A stretch of 18,491 nt of DNA from an uncultured Bacteroidales bacterium (GTDB lineage: Bacteria > Bacteroidota > Bacteroidia > Bacteroidales > Paludibacteraceae), in assembly GCA_903873355.1 (NCBI GenBank), contig CAIQOG010000058.1:1-18491 (forward strand), in the 5' to 3' direction. Numbering within the stretch: the stretch's first letter is position 1; every line of letters begins with the position of its first letter. The notes under the pieces are model-generated. The model made no database searches, was not told the DNA's origin, and was given only the letters and a program-made list of their open reading frames with translations. Positions 7,428 to 14,729 of this stretch are shown here, one piece after another. The position numbers and the translations under genes are program-made.

Positions 7428-8444
7428 TTAGCCTGTGCAATTGCGGCAAATTTGAAACTGCTTCCGGTTTCTGAGAATACTTCCTCTGAAACCGGAGGCT
7501 TTTTTATTTTGATAGCAGTCTGTGTATGCCGATTCTTTAATATTTCCAAAAGAAAATTCAGACATTTTATCGTAACAGCATGGAAAAACTTCACCACCGG
7601 CATTTATTACTCCGCCACTTAACAAACGAAAACATCGATTCGGTTGACTGCCTTTAATTCGGTAAGTTCCGATTTTTGTTTTTTTATATCTTGAAAAACG
7701 GGATATAGAAGTCATTCGTTCATTACCATTTTCGAAATCATAGTGTTGTGCAGATTTAAAAACCAACCTATCAACATCCAATTCAGCAGCAATTCGACGC
7801 ATTTCTCCTATTTGATGTTCATTCGTTCTCAACACCAGAAACTGAATTTCAATTATTGGAGTTATTGACTTAAATTCATTTTTCCAAAAATTAACATGCT
7901 GTATTCCGGCATAAACATAATCAAGTTTGCCACCTACTCTGTATTTCTCATAAGTCTCCTGGGTTGTTCCATCAACAGAAACAATCAATTTATCAAGCCC
8001 GGATTGCACAATCAGTTTGGCATTGTTTTGGGTAAGTAATTGACCATTAGTAGATGTTGAAGTGAAAATTTGGGAATTATGAGCATACTTTATTAATTCA
8101 GGTAGTTGTTTGTTTAATAACGGCTCTCCCTGAAAATATAAAAGTAAATGTACAAGGGTAGGTTTATGCTCATCAACTATTTTTTTGTAAAGGTCAAAAT
8201 CAATATTATTCTTTTTGGTTTCGGAAACTGGTCTGTTTCCGACCGGACATTCGGGGCAGTGCAAATTACAATAATTTGCAACTTCAACCGACAAGAAATA
8301 GGGCAAACTTTTTCCAATTCTATTTTTTCCTATAGCTGCAAACAAATAGGAAAGTCCTATGGAGCAAATATTTAATATCTTTTTAATTGTAAGATATTTT
8401 AAAATGTGAACTGCAAATTTCATTTTGCTGAATATTTTTCTCAT
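7428..8444 (-). CDS. Radical SAM/SPASM domain protein
   Basis: A radical S-adenosylmethionine enzyme. The [4Fe-4S] motif CNLHCPEC (C-x3-C-x2-C) supplies Cys59, Cys63 and Cys66, and the barrel segments LLYFQGEPLL (101-110) and ISVDGTTQETYEKYR-like region (154-169) are normal for the fold. A C-terminal SPASM region has Cys271, Cys289, Cys290, Cys310, Cys333 and Cys336, ending in CRNCTG, which would bind auxiliary iron-sulfur clusters. Relatives modify peptides, mature enzymes or act in cell-envelope pathways; I cannot assign the substrate, and no precursor-peptide gene is seen nearby. About 50 residues precede the core, partly hydrophobic (near 21-38). The ATG at 8444 is the first in frame; the ATG eight codons in is an alternative. 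Its 3' end contains the hsp20 terminator on the other strand. Confidence 0.88.
   Translation of the reverse strand: MRKIFSKMKFAVHILKYLTIKKILNICSIGLSYLFAAIGKNRIGKSLPYFLSVEVANYCNLHCPECPVGNRPVSETKKNNIDFDLYKKIVDEHKPTLVHLLLYFQGEPLLNKQLPELIKYAHNSQIFTSTSTNGQLLTQNNAKLIVQSGLDKLIVSVDGTTQETYEKYRVGGKLDYVYAGIQHVNFWKNEFKSITPIIEIQFLVLRTNEHQIGEMRRIAAELDVDRLVFKSAQHYDFENGNERMTSISRFSRYKKTKIGTYRIKGSQPNRCFRLLSGGVINAGGEVFPCCYDKMSEFSFGNIKESAYTDCYQNKKASGFRGSILRNRKQFQICRNCTG
7460..7505 (+). terminator. Intrinsic terminator of hsp20, inside the opposing radical SAM gene
   Basis: The stem GCTTCCGGTTTC/GAAACCGGAGGC (7460-7471 with 7488-7499) has one U-G wobble on the plus strand; after one mismatch, GAG/CTC pairs extend it to an 8-base loop. 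T6 follows (7500-7505), then more A/T. It sits 32 bases after the hsp20 stop. All of it is coding on the minus strand, giving the KASGFRGSILRNRK part of the radical SAM C-terminus. Only the plus strand has the trailing T run, so it serves hsp20. Confidence 0.85.
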
Positions 8445-8563
8445 TATAAGCCTATTCGTTTGATCTACTGAGTATTAGTAAATAAATTAAAGATGAATTA
8501 AAGTATCGAACAAAAAGATATCAAAATCGGAGTGCAAAGTAATGTAATTTCACTCAAAAATTG

Positions 8564-8571
8564 TATCTTTG
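8564..8571 (+). promoter_or_regulatory. -7 promoter element for the TPR lipoprotein gene
   Basis: TATCTTTG, an exact TAnnTTTG match followed by GCGCCC, lies 53 bases before the ATG at 8625. Transcription would begin near 8577. The 180-base gap to the divergent radical SAM gene holds no other element I can name; I found no -7 match for the radical SAM side. Confidence 0.6.
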
Positions 8572-8624
8572 CGCCCAAAATAAGACGAAAATAAATTATC
8601 ACTTAAAATAAAAATTAAAAACGT

Positions 8625-10328
8625 ATGAAAAAGCAATTATTATTATCGCTAACAATGGTTATTGCATTGATTTTGAGCTCATGTGGCAAAGATCTTACTG
8701 CTTTAGATCCAAGCTTATTTAAATGTAATCCAAACCCTCTCGAAGTAAAAGCAGGCAAGGTGAATGCAACCGTTACAGGAACATTTCCAGTTAAGTATTT
8801 CAACAAAAAAGCTGTTGTAACTGTTACTCCGGTTTTGAAATTTGAAGGAAAACAAGTAAAAGGAGAATCTGTGAATTTTCAGGGTGAAAAAGTGAAAGGA
8901 AATGATAAAGTAATTGAATTTAAGGCAGGTGGCACTTACAGCATGAAAGTTTCTTTCGACTATGTACCTGAAATGGCTAAGTCTGAACTATTTCTCGAAT
9001 TCAATATCGTTCAGGGCAAAAAAACCTACCAGATTCCCGGTGTAAAAGTCGCTGATGGAGTTATTGCAACTTCTCAATTAGTATCGTTGAACAGTACTGA
9101 AATGACTCCGGTTTATTTGACAGACAAATTTCAACGAGTAATTCAGGAAAAACAAGATGCTGATATCATGTTCCTGATTCAAGAGTCAAAACTTCGCAAA
9201 ACTGAAACAAGTTCAGCAGATGTTGTTGCTTTAACCAAGAAAATTAAAGCAGTAAGTGAAACTGCAAATCAAAAAGTTGCTTCATTTGAAGTTTCCGGTT
9301 ATGCATCTCCCGACGGTTCGCTGAAATTAAACACCAATCTTGCTGAAAAACGCGAAGAAGTAACTGTTGATTTCCTGAACAAAGAATTCAAAAAACTGAA
9401 AGCTGGTCTGAAAATAGACACTAAATTTACAGCTGAAGACTGGGAGGGATTCCAAAAATTAATGGAAAGTTCTAACATCCAGGACAAGCAATTGATTTTA
9501 AGAGTACTTACAATGTATACAGACCCTGAACAACGTGAACGTGAAATCAAAAATTTATCTGTAACATTTAAATCAATCTCTGAAGAAATTCTCCCAAAAT
9601 TACGTCGTTCACGTTTAAAATTGACTGTTGATGTAACCGGAAAATCTGACGTTGAAATTTCAAAACTTGCAAAAGAAGATGCTTCTAAGCTATCTGTAGA
9701 AGAATTGATTTATGCAGGTAGCCTGACTTCCGATTTAGGTGAGAAAGCTGCTATTTATCAGAAAGCTACAGAACTTTATCCAACAGATGCAAGAGGTTTC
9801 AACAATCTTGGTGCTGTTAAACTACAACAGGGTAATGCAGCAGATGCTTCACGCTATATTTCTAAAGCTCTTGAAATTGACCCAAAATCTGCAGATATTA
9901 ATTTCAATGCAGCTATTGCTTCATTGGCAAAAGGAGATTTGACCAAAGCTGAAGAATTGTTTGGAAAAGCTGCAGGCACAAGCGGTAATGCAGGTGAAGG
10001 TTTAGGTTCTATTTATGCTGTCAAAGGAGATTATTCAAAATCAAAAACATATTTTGGTTCAACTGCATCAAATAACGCAGCGTTAGTACAGATTTTAAAT
10101 GCTGACTACTCTACTGCACGCAACACTTTATCGTCTGTTCAACGACCAAATGCAATGACTTCATATCTAGGAGCTGTTATAGGTGCTCGTACAAACGACC
10201 GTGACGCTGTTTACAGCAGCCTGAAAGCTGCAATTAAGAAAGACAACTCTTTAGCAGCAAAAGCACAGAAGGATATTGAATTTGCAAAATATGCAGCCGA
10301 TGCAGATTTTCTTTCAATTGTGAAATAA
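8625..10328 (+). CDS. Lipoprotein with OmpA-like segment and TPR repeats
   Basis: Predicted outer-membrane or periplasmic lipoprotein: a Lys-rich start, a hydrophobic stretch and the lipobox LSSC with Cys20. Residues about 30-145 form a beta-rich domain I do not recognise. Around 219-247, VASFEVSGYASPDGSLKLNTNLAEKR resembles the peptidoglycan-binding OmpA C-terminal motif (GYASPDG, N-x2-L-x2-KR), followed by a helical insert. From about 372 to 480 come TPR-like helices, the clearest being ARGFNNLGAVKLQQGNAADA (389-408) and NFNAAIASLAKGDLTKAEELF (426-446). This pattern is common in uncharacterised Bacteroidales lipoproteins; a role in envelope assembly or cell-wall anchoring is inference. It has its own promoter and terminator, so it is monocistronic. 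It is not PorE of the type IX system: no propeller domain is seen. Confidence 0.82.
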   Translation: MKKQLLLSLTMVIALILSSCGKDLTALDPSLFKCNPNPLEVKAGKVNATVTGTFPVKYFNKKAVVTVTPVLKFEGKQVKGESVNFQGEKVKGNDKVIEFKAGGTYSMKVSFDYVPEMAKSELFLEFNIVQGKKTYQIPGVKVADGVIATSQLVSLNSTEMTPVYLTDKFQRVIQEKQDADIMFLIQESKLRKTETSSADVVALTKKIKAVSETANQKVASFEVSGYASPDGSLKLNTNLAEKREEVTVDFLNKEFKKLKAGLKIDTKFTAEDWEGFQKLMESSNIQDKQLILRVLTMYTDPEQREREIKNLSVTFKSISEEILPKLRRSRLKLTVDVTGKSDVEISKLAKEDASKLSVEELIYAGSLTSDLGEKAAIYQKATELYPTDARGFNNLGAVKLQQGNAADASRYISKALEIDPKSADINFNAAIASLAKGDLTKAEELFGKAAGTSGNAGEGLGSIYAVKGDYSKSKTYFGSTASNNAALVQILNADYSTARNTLSSVQRPNAMTSYLGAVIGARTNDRDAVYSSLKAAIKKDNSLAAKAQKDIEFAKYAADADFLSIVK

Positions 10329-10348
10329 AATAAGTAAGAATAAAATAC

Positions 10349-10383
10349 AAAAAATCCGATGCATGTATTGTATCGGATTTTTT
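10349..10383 (+). terminator. Intrinsic terminator after the TPR lipoprotein gene
   Basis: The arms 10349-10363 and 10369-10383 pair over 15 bp with one G-U wobble and a 5-base loop; the core is TCCGAT/ATCGGA, flanked by A6 on the left and T6 on the right. It lies 20 bases after the stop codon. The A6/T6 flanks would let it work in both directions, though no gene approaches from the other side. Confidence 0.88.
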
Positions 10384-10485
10384 ATGCCTAAATGGCAGAT
10401 GTTTTGGTTTGGTTCGGTTTTTGACTGAATTAAAAAAAATAAGCATTATTTTAAAATAACATTTTCATTTTCGGGCATTTAGCAG

Positions 10486-10493
10486 TATATTTG
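10486..10493 (+). promoter_or_regulatory. -7 promoter element for the rsfS-ftsH cluster
   Basis: TATATTTG matches TAnnTTTG, 28 bases before the ATG at 10521, so transcription would start near 10500 with a leader of about 20 bases. It also decides the rsfS start: the upstream in-frame TTG at 10491 lies within the promoter element and cannot be translated from this transcript. Confidence 0.6.
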
Positions 10494-10520
10494 TGTCCGT
10501 TTTTAATAAATAAAAAATTC

Positions 10521-10886
10521 ATGACCATAAGTAATAACGAACAAATTGTTAGTAAAATTGTTGAAGGAATACAGGAACGTAAGGGTAAGAATATTGTGGT
10601 TGTAAATCTGAACAAACTCAAAGAAGCACCTTGTAGCTACTTTGTAATCTGCGAAGGTGATTCGAACACACACGTAAATTCGGTTGCACACTCCATAAAA
10701 GATTGGGTTCAGGAAAAAATCAAAGTAAAACCCTATGCCACAGATGGTTTCGAAAACTGTGAATGGATAGCCATGGATTATGGTCAGATTATCGTTCATG
10801 TTTTTCAACGCGCAACCAGAGCATACTACGACATTGAACATTTGTGGTCGGATGCTGATATAAAAATTCTGGAAGATTTACTCTGA
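10521..10886 (+). CDS. rsfS: Ribosome silencing factor
   Basis: RsfS (Iojap/DUF143 family) binds ribosomal protein L14 on the 50S subunit and blocks subunit joining when nutrients are short. The 121-residue product covers the whole small domain: SKIVEGIQERKGKNIVVVNL at the start, the central APCSYFVICEGDSNTHVNSVA, then KPYATDGFENCEWIAMDYG and IIVHVFQRATRAYYDIEHLW, the family's conserved C-terminal half. The reading frame is open from 10491, but the ATG at 10521 is chosen because the promoter lies upstream of it. The stop is 52 bases from ftsH, so the two are probably one transcript. Confidence 0.93.
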   Translation: MTISNNEQIVSKIVEGIQERKGKNIVVVNLNKLKEAPCSYFVICEGDSNTHVNSVAHSIKDWVQEKIKVKPYATDGFENCEWIAMDYGQIIVHVFQRATRAYYDIEHLWSDADIKILEDLL

Positions 10887-10938
10887 TTTCTGAATAATAA
10901 AATATTAATAAACTTTTGATTAACAATAATTTAGATTA

Positions 10939-13101
10939 ATGGAAAACAATAATAATCCTCTTCCAAAACCCGGAAAATCTGCCGGGAAAACACCTAAGTT
11001 CAATATTACATGGATTTACGGCATCATTATCTTTTTTCTTGTAGCATCCTATTTCTTCAAAGAAAATATACCAACCGTACCGGTACCATTTACTACCTTT
11101 AAAGAATATGTCCGTCAGGGAATGGTTTCGAAGGTAAATGTGTACAGCTCAAAAAACGAGTTAGAAGCACAGATGATAAATTATGTTCAAACAGTAAATG
11201 ACACAGCTTCGTTGCGCAGAACATTTGGAGAAAACTATAAATCATTTGTTCATAATCAGAAATCACTGATGGATTCTCTTACAAAAAAGGATAATCAGAT
11301 GATGAAGAAGATATTTGGTGATAAATATGAAGTTTATTCCAAAGAGCGAACTATTTCTGTTAGTGTTCCTGCGGAAGAGTTTTCTCGTTTCAATCAATCG
11401 GTTGAAGATAAACTGGGAATTAAAGTGGGCGTTGAATACAAAGACAGCCGCAACTATATGGATATATTTATATCCGTTATTTTGCCGGTTCTTTTAATGG
11501 TTTTCCTCTTTGTTTTCCTTACCCGACGCATGTCAGGTATGGGTGGTGGTGCCGGAGGCGGAGGCGGAATTTTCAATGTTGGTAAATCAAAAGCACAACT
11601 TTTTGATAAAGGTGATACTACAAATAAAATAACGTTTAAAGATGTGGCTGGTTTGGCAGAAGCTAAACAGGAAATCGAAGAAATTGTAGCATTCCTTAAA
11701 AATCCTTCAAAATACACCGAACTTGGTGGTAAAATTCCAAAGGGTGCCTTACTTGTAGGCCCTCCCGGAACAGGTAAAACATTGCTGGCCAAGGCAGTAG
11801 CGGGTGAAGCCGATGTTCCGTTCTTCTCTATGTCAGGTTCTGATTTCGTTGAAATGTTTGTTGGGGTCGGAGCTTCGCGTGTACGTGATTTATTCCGTCA
11901 GGCTAAGGAAAAAGCACCTTGTATCATTTTTATTGACGAAATTGACGCTGTGGGTCGTGCACGTGGTAAAAACCCGAATATGGGAAGTAACGATGAACGC
12001 GAAAACACATTAAATCAGTTATTGACAGAAATGGATGGATTTGGTTCAAATAGCGGGGTAATTATTCTTGCTGCAACCAACCGTGCTGATATTCTGGATA
12101 AAGCATTGCTTCGTGCCGGACGTTTCGACCGTCAGATTCATGTTGATCTACCGGATGTGAACGAACGCAAACAGATTTTCAATGTACATCTTCGTCCGAT
12201 AAAAATAAATGATACAGTTGATGTAAACTTCCTGGCACGTCAGACACCGGGCTTCTCAGGAGCTGACATTGCTAATGTTTGTAACGAATCGGCTTTGATT
12301 GCTGCCCGTAAGAATAAAACTTTTGTTGAAAAACAGGATTTTCTTGATGCTGTGGATAGAATTGTCGGTGGTTTGGAAAAGAAAAATAAGATTACCACTA
12401 TTTCCGAGAAGAAATCAATAGCATACCATGAAGCCGGTCATGCTACAATCAGTTGGATGACAGAACATGCAAATCCGTTGGTAAAAGTAACTATCGTTCC
12501 ACGCGGAGAAGCGCTCGGTGCAGCATGGTACTTGCCCGAAGAACGTCAGCTGACTGCACGTGAACATATGTTGGATGAAATGTGCTCAACATTGGGCGGT
12601 CGTGCTGCTGAAGAAATTTTCCTTAAACAAATGTCAACCGGTGCTATCAACGACCTTGAACGGGTTACCAAACGTGCTTATGCTATGGTAGCCTACTATG
12701 GAATGAGTGATAAATTGCCAAACATGAGTTATTACGACTCAACAGGAAATTCCGATTATGGGTTCACCAAACCTTACAGCGAGAAAACTGCAGAACTTAT
12801 TGATGCAGAAGCAAAAGATATAGTTGCAAAGGAATATGAACGTGCAAAAAAGATTTTGAAAAAGAATGCGAAAGGTCACAATCAGTTAGCTGAATTGTTG
12901 ATTGAAAAAGAAGTGATTTTTGCTGAAGATCTTGAAAATATATTTGGAAAACGTCCTTGGACTTCGCGCAGCGACGAATTAATGGCTCAGAATGGAAATT
13001 CAGATTTACTGGAAGAAGTTTTGATTGAACCTGAAGATACCGCCCTGCCGGAAAATACAGCAGAAGAAAATTCAACAAAAACAGAAGAAAATGTCGGATA
13101 A
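10939..13101 (+). CDS. ftsH: ATP-dependent zinc metalloprotease FtsH
   Basis: Membrane-anchored AAA+ protease that degrades misassembled membrane proteins and short-lived regulators. Two transmembrane helices (about 24-40 and 176-195) flank an extracytoplasmic domain of about 135 residues, longer than in E. coli. A Gly-rich linker (201-210) leads to the AAA module: Walker A GPPGTGKT (274-281), Walker [10 protein letters not shown] (328-336), the pore-loop region [12 protein letters not shown] (303-314) and the second region of homology ending LRAGRFDR (391-398). The zinc site is HEAGH (497-501) with Asp572 as likely third ligand. The tail after about 680 is acidic and low in complexity. 720 residues fits Bacteroidota. 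The last 11 bases overlap the start of the LUD gene. Confidence 0.97.
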   Translation: MENNNNPLPKPGKSAGKTPKFNITWIYGIIIFFLVASYFFKENIPTVPVPFTTFKEYVRQGMVSKVNVYSSKNELEAQMINYVQTVNDTASLRRTFGENYKSFVHNQKSLMDSLTKKDNQMMKKIFGDKYEVYSKERTISVSVPAEEFSRFNQSVEDKLGIKVGVEYKDSRNYMDIFISVILPVLLMVFLFVFLTRRMSGMGGGAGGGGGIFNVGKSKAQLFDKGDTTNKITFKDVAGLAEAKQEIEEIVAFLKNPSKYTELGGKIPKGALLVGPPGTGKTLLAKAVAGEADVPFFSMSGSDFVEMFVGVGASRVRDLFRQAKEKAPCIIFIDEIDAVGRARGKNPNMGSNDERENTLNQLLTEMDGFGSNSGVIILAATNRADILDKALLRAGRFDRQIHVDLPDVNERKQIFNVHLRPIKINDTVDVNFLARQTPGFSGADIANVCNESALIAARKNKTFVEKQDFLDAVDRIVGGLEKKNKITTISEKKSIAYHEAGHATISWMTEHANPLVKVTIVPRGEALGAAWYLPEERQLTAREHMLDEMCSTLGGRAAEEIFLKQMSTGAINDLERVTKRAYAMVAYYGMSDKLPNMSYYDSTGNSDYGFTKPYSEKTAELIDAEAKDIVAKEYERAKKILKKNAKGHNQLAELLIEKEVIFAEDLENIFGKRPWTSRSDELMAQNGNSDLLEEVLIEPEDTALPENTAEENSTKTEENVG

Positions 13102-13726
13102 TTCCCGTCAGGATATATTAAACAAAATAGCAGCAGTTCGCCCAACAAGGATTGCTTCTGTTTCTGTTCAACCGATTGATGAATTGGAAATTCACAAACC
13201 AATACTTCCTGACGCAATTAGTTGCTTTAAAACAGAATTAGAAGCCATTAGCGGTCAGTGCATTTTGTGTAAAAACGAATCTGATGTTGCGTTAAAAATC
13301 AAAGATTTTCTTGACTCAAAAGGACTTCCAAGTGTTTATTGCCGCGACTCGGTTATAGCTAAAACTCTTTCAAAAGCAGGAATTATTCACACAAACAATC
13401 CCGATAATTTCGAAGAAATGCAGGTAGGAATTACCGGATGTGAATTATTGGTTGCACGTACGGGTAGTGTGATTGTAACTTCACGAACCGAATCCGGAAG
13501 GCAGATGACTGTTTTCCCACCCATTCATATTGTCATTGCAAACACTTCACAACTTGTGGATTTTCTCACCGATGCTTTTGTTGCTCTGAAAAACAAATAC
13601 GGAACGAAGCTCCCATCGACGATTTCCACTATTACCGGTCCAAGCCGTACAGCCGACATTGAAAAAACCCTCGTACTTGGTGCTCACGGTCCAAAAGAAT
13701 TTATAGTTTTCCTTTCCAAAAACTAA
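13091..13726 (+). CDS. LUD-domain protein (LutC/YkgG family)
   Basis: A 211-residue cytosolic protein of the LUD (lactate utilisation) family. Visible signatures are TGCELLVARTGSVIVTSR (115-132), FPPIHIVI (142-149) and the C-terminal GPSRTADIEKTLVLGAHGP (183-201), the typical LutC/YkgG ending. In other bacteria LutC works with the iron-sulfur proteins LutA and LutB in lactate oxidation; neither is present here, so that role is doubtful. The ATG at 13091 lies inside the ftsH 3' end, overlapping by 11 bases, which implies translational coupling. An in-frame extension upstream to 13025 is rejected because it runs deep into ftsH and adds a low-complexity Lys/Gln stretch. The ftsH-LUD-cdsA order is common in Bacteroidota, so the gene may serve a membrane-linked housekeeping role (inference). 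Confidence 0.87.
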   Translation: MSDNSRQDILNKIAAVRPTRIASVSVQPIDELEIHKPILPDAISCFKTELEAISGQCILCKNESDVALKIKDFLDSKGLPSVYCRDSVIAKTLSKAGIIHTNNPDNFEEMQVGITGCELLVARTGSVIVTSRTESGRQMTVFPPIHIVIANTSQLVDFLTDAFVALKNKYGTKLPSTISTITGPSRTADIEKTLVLGAHGPKEFIVFLSKN

Positions 13727-13734
13727 AGTTTTGC

Positions 13735-13742
13735 TATCTTTG
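13735..13742 (+). promoter_or_regulatory. -7 promoter element upstream of cdsA
   Basis: TATCTTTG followed by TGG matches TAnnTTTG, 61 bases before the cdsA ATG. Transcription would begin near 13748, right at a small hairpin, AAACCT-atttgg-AGGTTT (13750-13767), that would sit at the very 5' end of the mRNA. cdsA could therefore be expressed independently of ftsH. Confidence 0.55.
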
Positions 13743-13803
13743 TGGCATAAAACCTATTTGGAGGTTTCCTTCTTGTATCTGTCATCCTTATTTCTTGCAT
13801 ACT

Positions 13804-14616
13804 ATGAATAACTTTGTGAAACGAAGCCTGAGTGGAGCTATTTTCGTGATACTTGTTGTAGGCTCAATTTTGTTAGGACAAACCACCTTTGCATTGTTTT
13901 TTACTATTATTTGCGGATGGTCTGTATTGGAATTTCATAAATTAACCAATGACCAGCCCGATTTTAAAGCAAATTACAGATTATCTATCTCGTCAGCTGT
14001 GTTATTGTTTGCATGTTCTTTTATCGATGCTTCAGGAATTGTTCATTTTCCGGTTTTCTCTTTGTATGGATTGTTTTTCATCCTTGTTGTTATTTCAGAA
14101 CTATTTTTAAAGAAACAAAACCCTGTTCATAATTGGGCTTATTTTGTTCTTGGTCAGATATTTATAGCTCTGCCCTTTTCATTATTGAATTACATAATTT
14201 TTATTCACGGTTTTCAGCCACTTATTTTACTTGCAGTTTTCGTTACTATATGGGTTAATGACACCGGTGCTTATCTGGTTGGGATTACAATTGGAAAACA
14301 TCGACTTTTCGAACGGATTTCTCCAAAAAAATCGTGGGAAGGTTTCTTTGGAGGAGCATTTTTCGCATTGATTTCAGGATATGTTTTTTCTCTGATTATT
14401 AAAGACATAAGTTTGGTTAACTGGCTTATTTTCTCCGAGATTATAGTGATTTTCGGAACTTTTGGCGATTTAACTGAATCGTTACTTAAACGTACCCTCA
14501 ATGTGAAAGATTCCGGAAATGTGATTCCAGGACATGGAGGTTTACTCGACCGTTTCGATAGCATGTTACTTGCCGCACCTGCTGTTTATATTTTTTTGAG
14601 TATACTTTATAGTTAG
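13804..14616 (+). CDS. cdsA: Phosphatidate cytidylyltransferase
   Basis: Integral membrane enzyme that makes CDP-diacylglycerol from phosphatidic acid and CTP, the branch point of phospholipid synthesis. The 270-residue protein is mostly hydrophobic with about seven to eight membrane segments. The CdsA signature is complete near the C-terminus (about 226-252): S-L-L-K-R, K-D, then PGHGGLLDRFD with the metal-binding aspartates. Two other conserved blocks are WVNDTGAYLVG (150-160) and ISPKKSWEG (172-180). The ATG at 13804 is preferred to the TTG three codons earlier. It lies 77 bases after the LUD gene and has a -7 element in the gap. Confidence 0.95.
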   Translation: MNNFVKRSLSGAIFVILVVGSILLGQTTFALFFTIICGWSVLEFHKLTNDQPDFKANYRLSISSAVLLFACSFIDASGIVHFPVFSLYGLFFILVVISELFLKKQNPVHNWAYFVLGQIFIALPFSLLNYIIFIHGFQPLILLAVFVTIWVNDTGAYLVGITIGKHRLFERISPKKSWEGFFGGAFFALISGYVFSLIIKDISLVNWLIFSEIIVIFGTFGDLTESLLKRTLNVKDSGNVIPGHGGLLDRFDSMLLAAPAVYIFLSILYS

Positions 14617-14660
14617 TAGAGAAAAAGACGAATAAATCATAAACGGTAAGCAGTAAATAC

Positions 14661-14715
14661 ATCAATGAATCAATGAATCAACTAATCAACGAATAACCAA
14701 TCAACTAATTAACTA
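14661..14715 (+). repeat. Tandem octamer array (seven units) before the acyltransferase gene
   Basis: Seven adjoining units follow one another: ATCAATGA twice, ATCAACTA, ATCAACGA, a 7-base ATAACCA, ATCAACTA and ATTAACTA. The consensus is ATCAAYKA. The array ends 14 bases before the ATG at 14730 and fills much of the 113-base gap after cdsA. No terminator and no TAnnTTTG promoter is seen in that gap, so the array would be transcribed as leader if the acyltransferase is read from cdsA. Its function is unknown. Confidence 0.8.
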
Positions 14716-14729
14716 CAAACAAAATAAAG

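Noticed and set aside
10491..10520. Ten-codon upstream extension of rsfS starting at TTG
   Set aside because: It overlaps the TATATTTG promoter element and adds residues not expected in the family; the ATG at 10521 is the better start.
11454..11792. Open frame of 112 codons on the minus strand inside ftsH
   Set aside because: It is the antisense of the conserved AAA region; the Pro-rich run simply mirrors the Gly-rich linker of FtsH. No promoter or family likeness.
13025..13090. 22-codon upstream extension of the LUD gene
   Set aside because: It lies fully inside ftsH in another frame, encodes a low-complexity Lys/Gln stretch and is not part of the family's domain.
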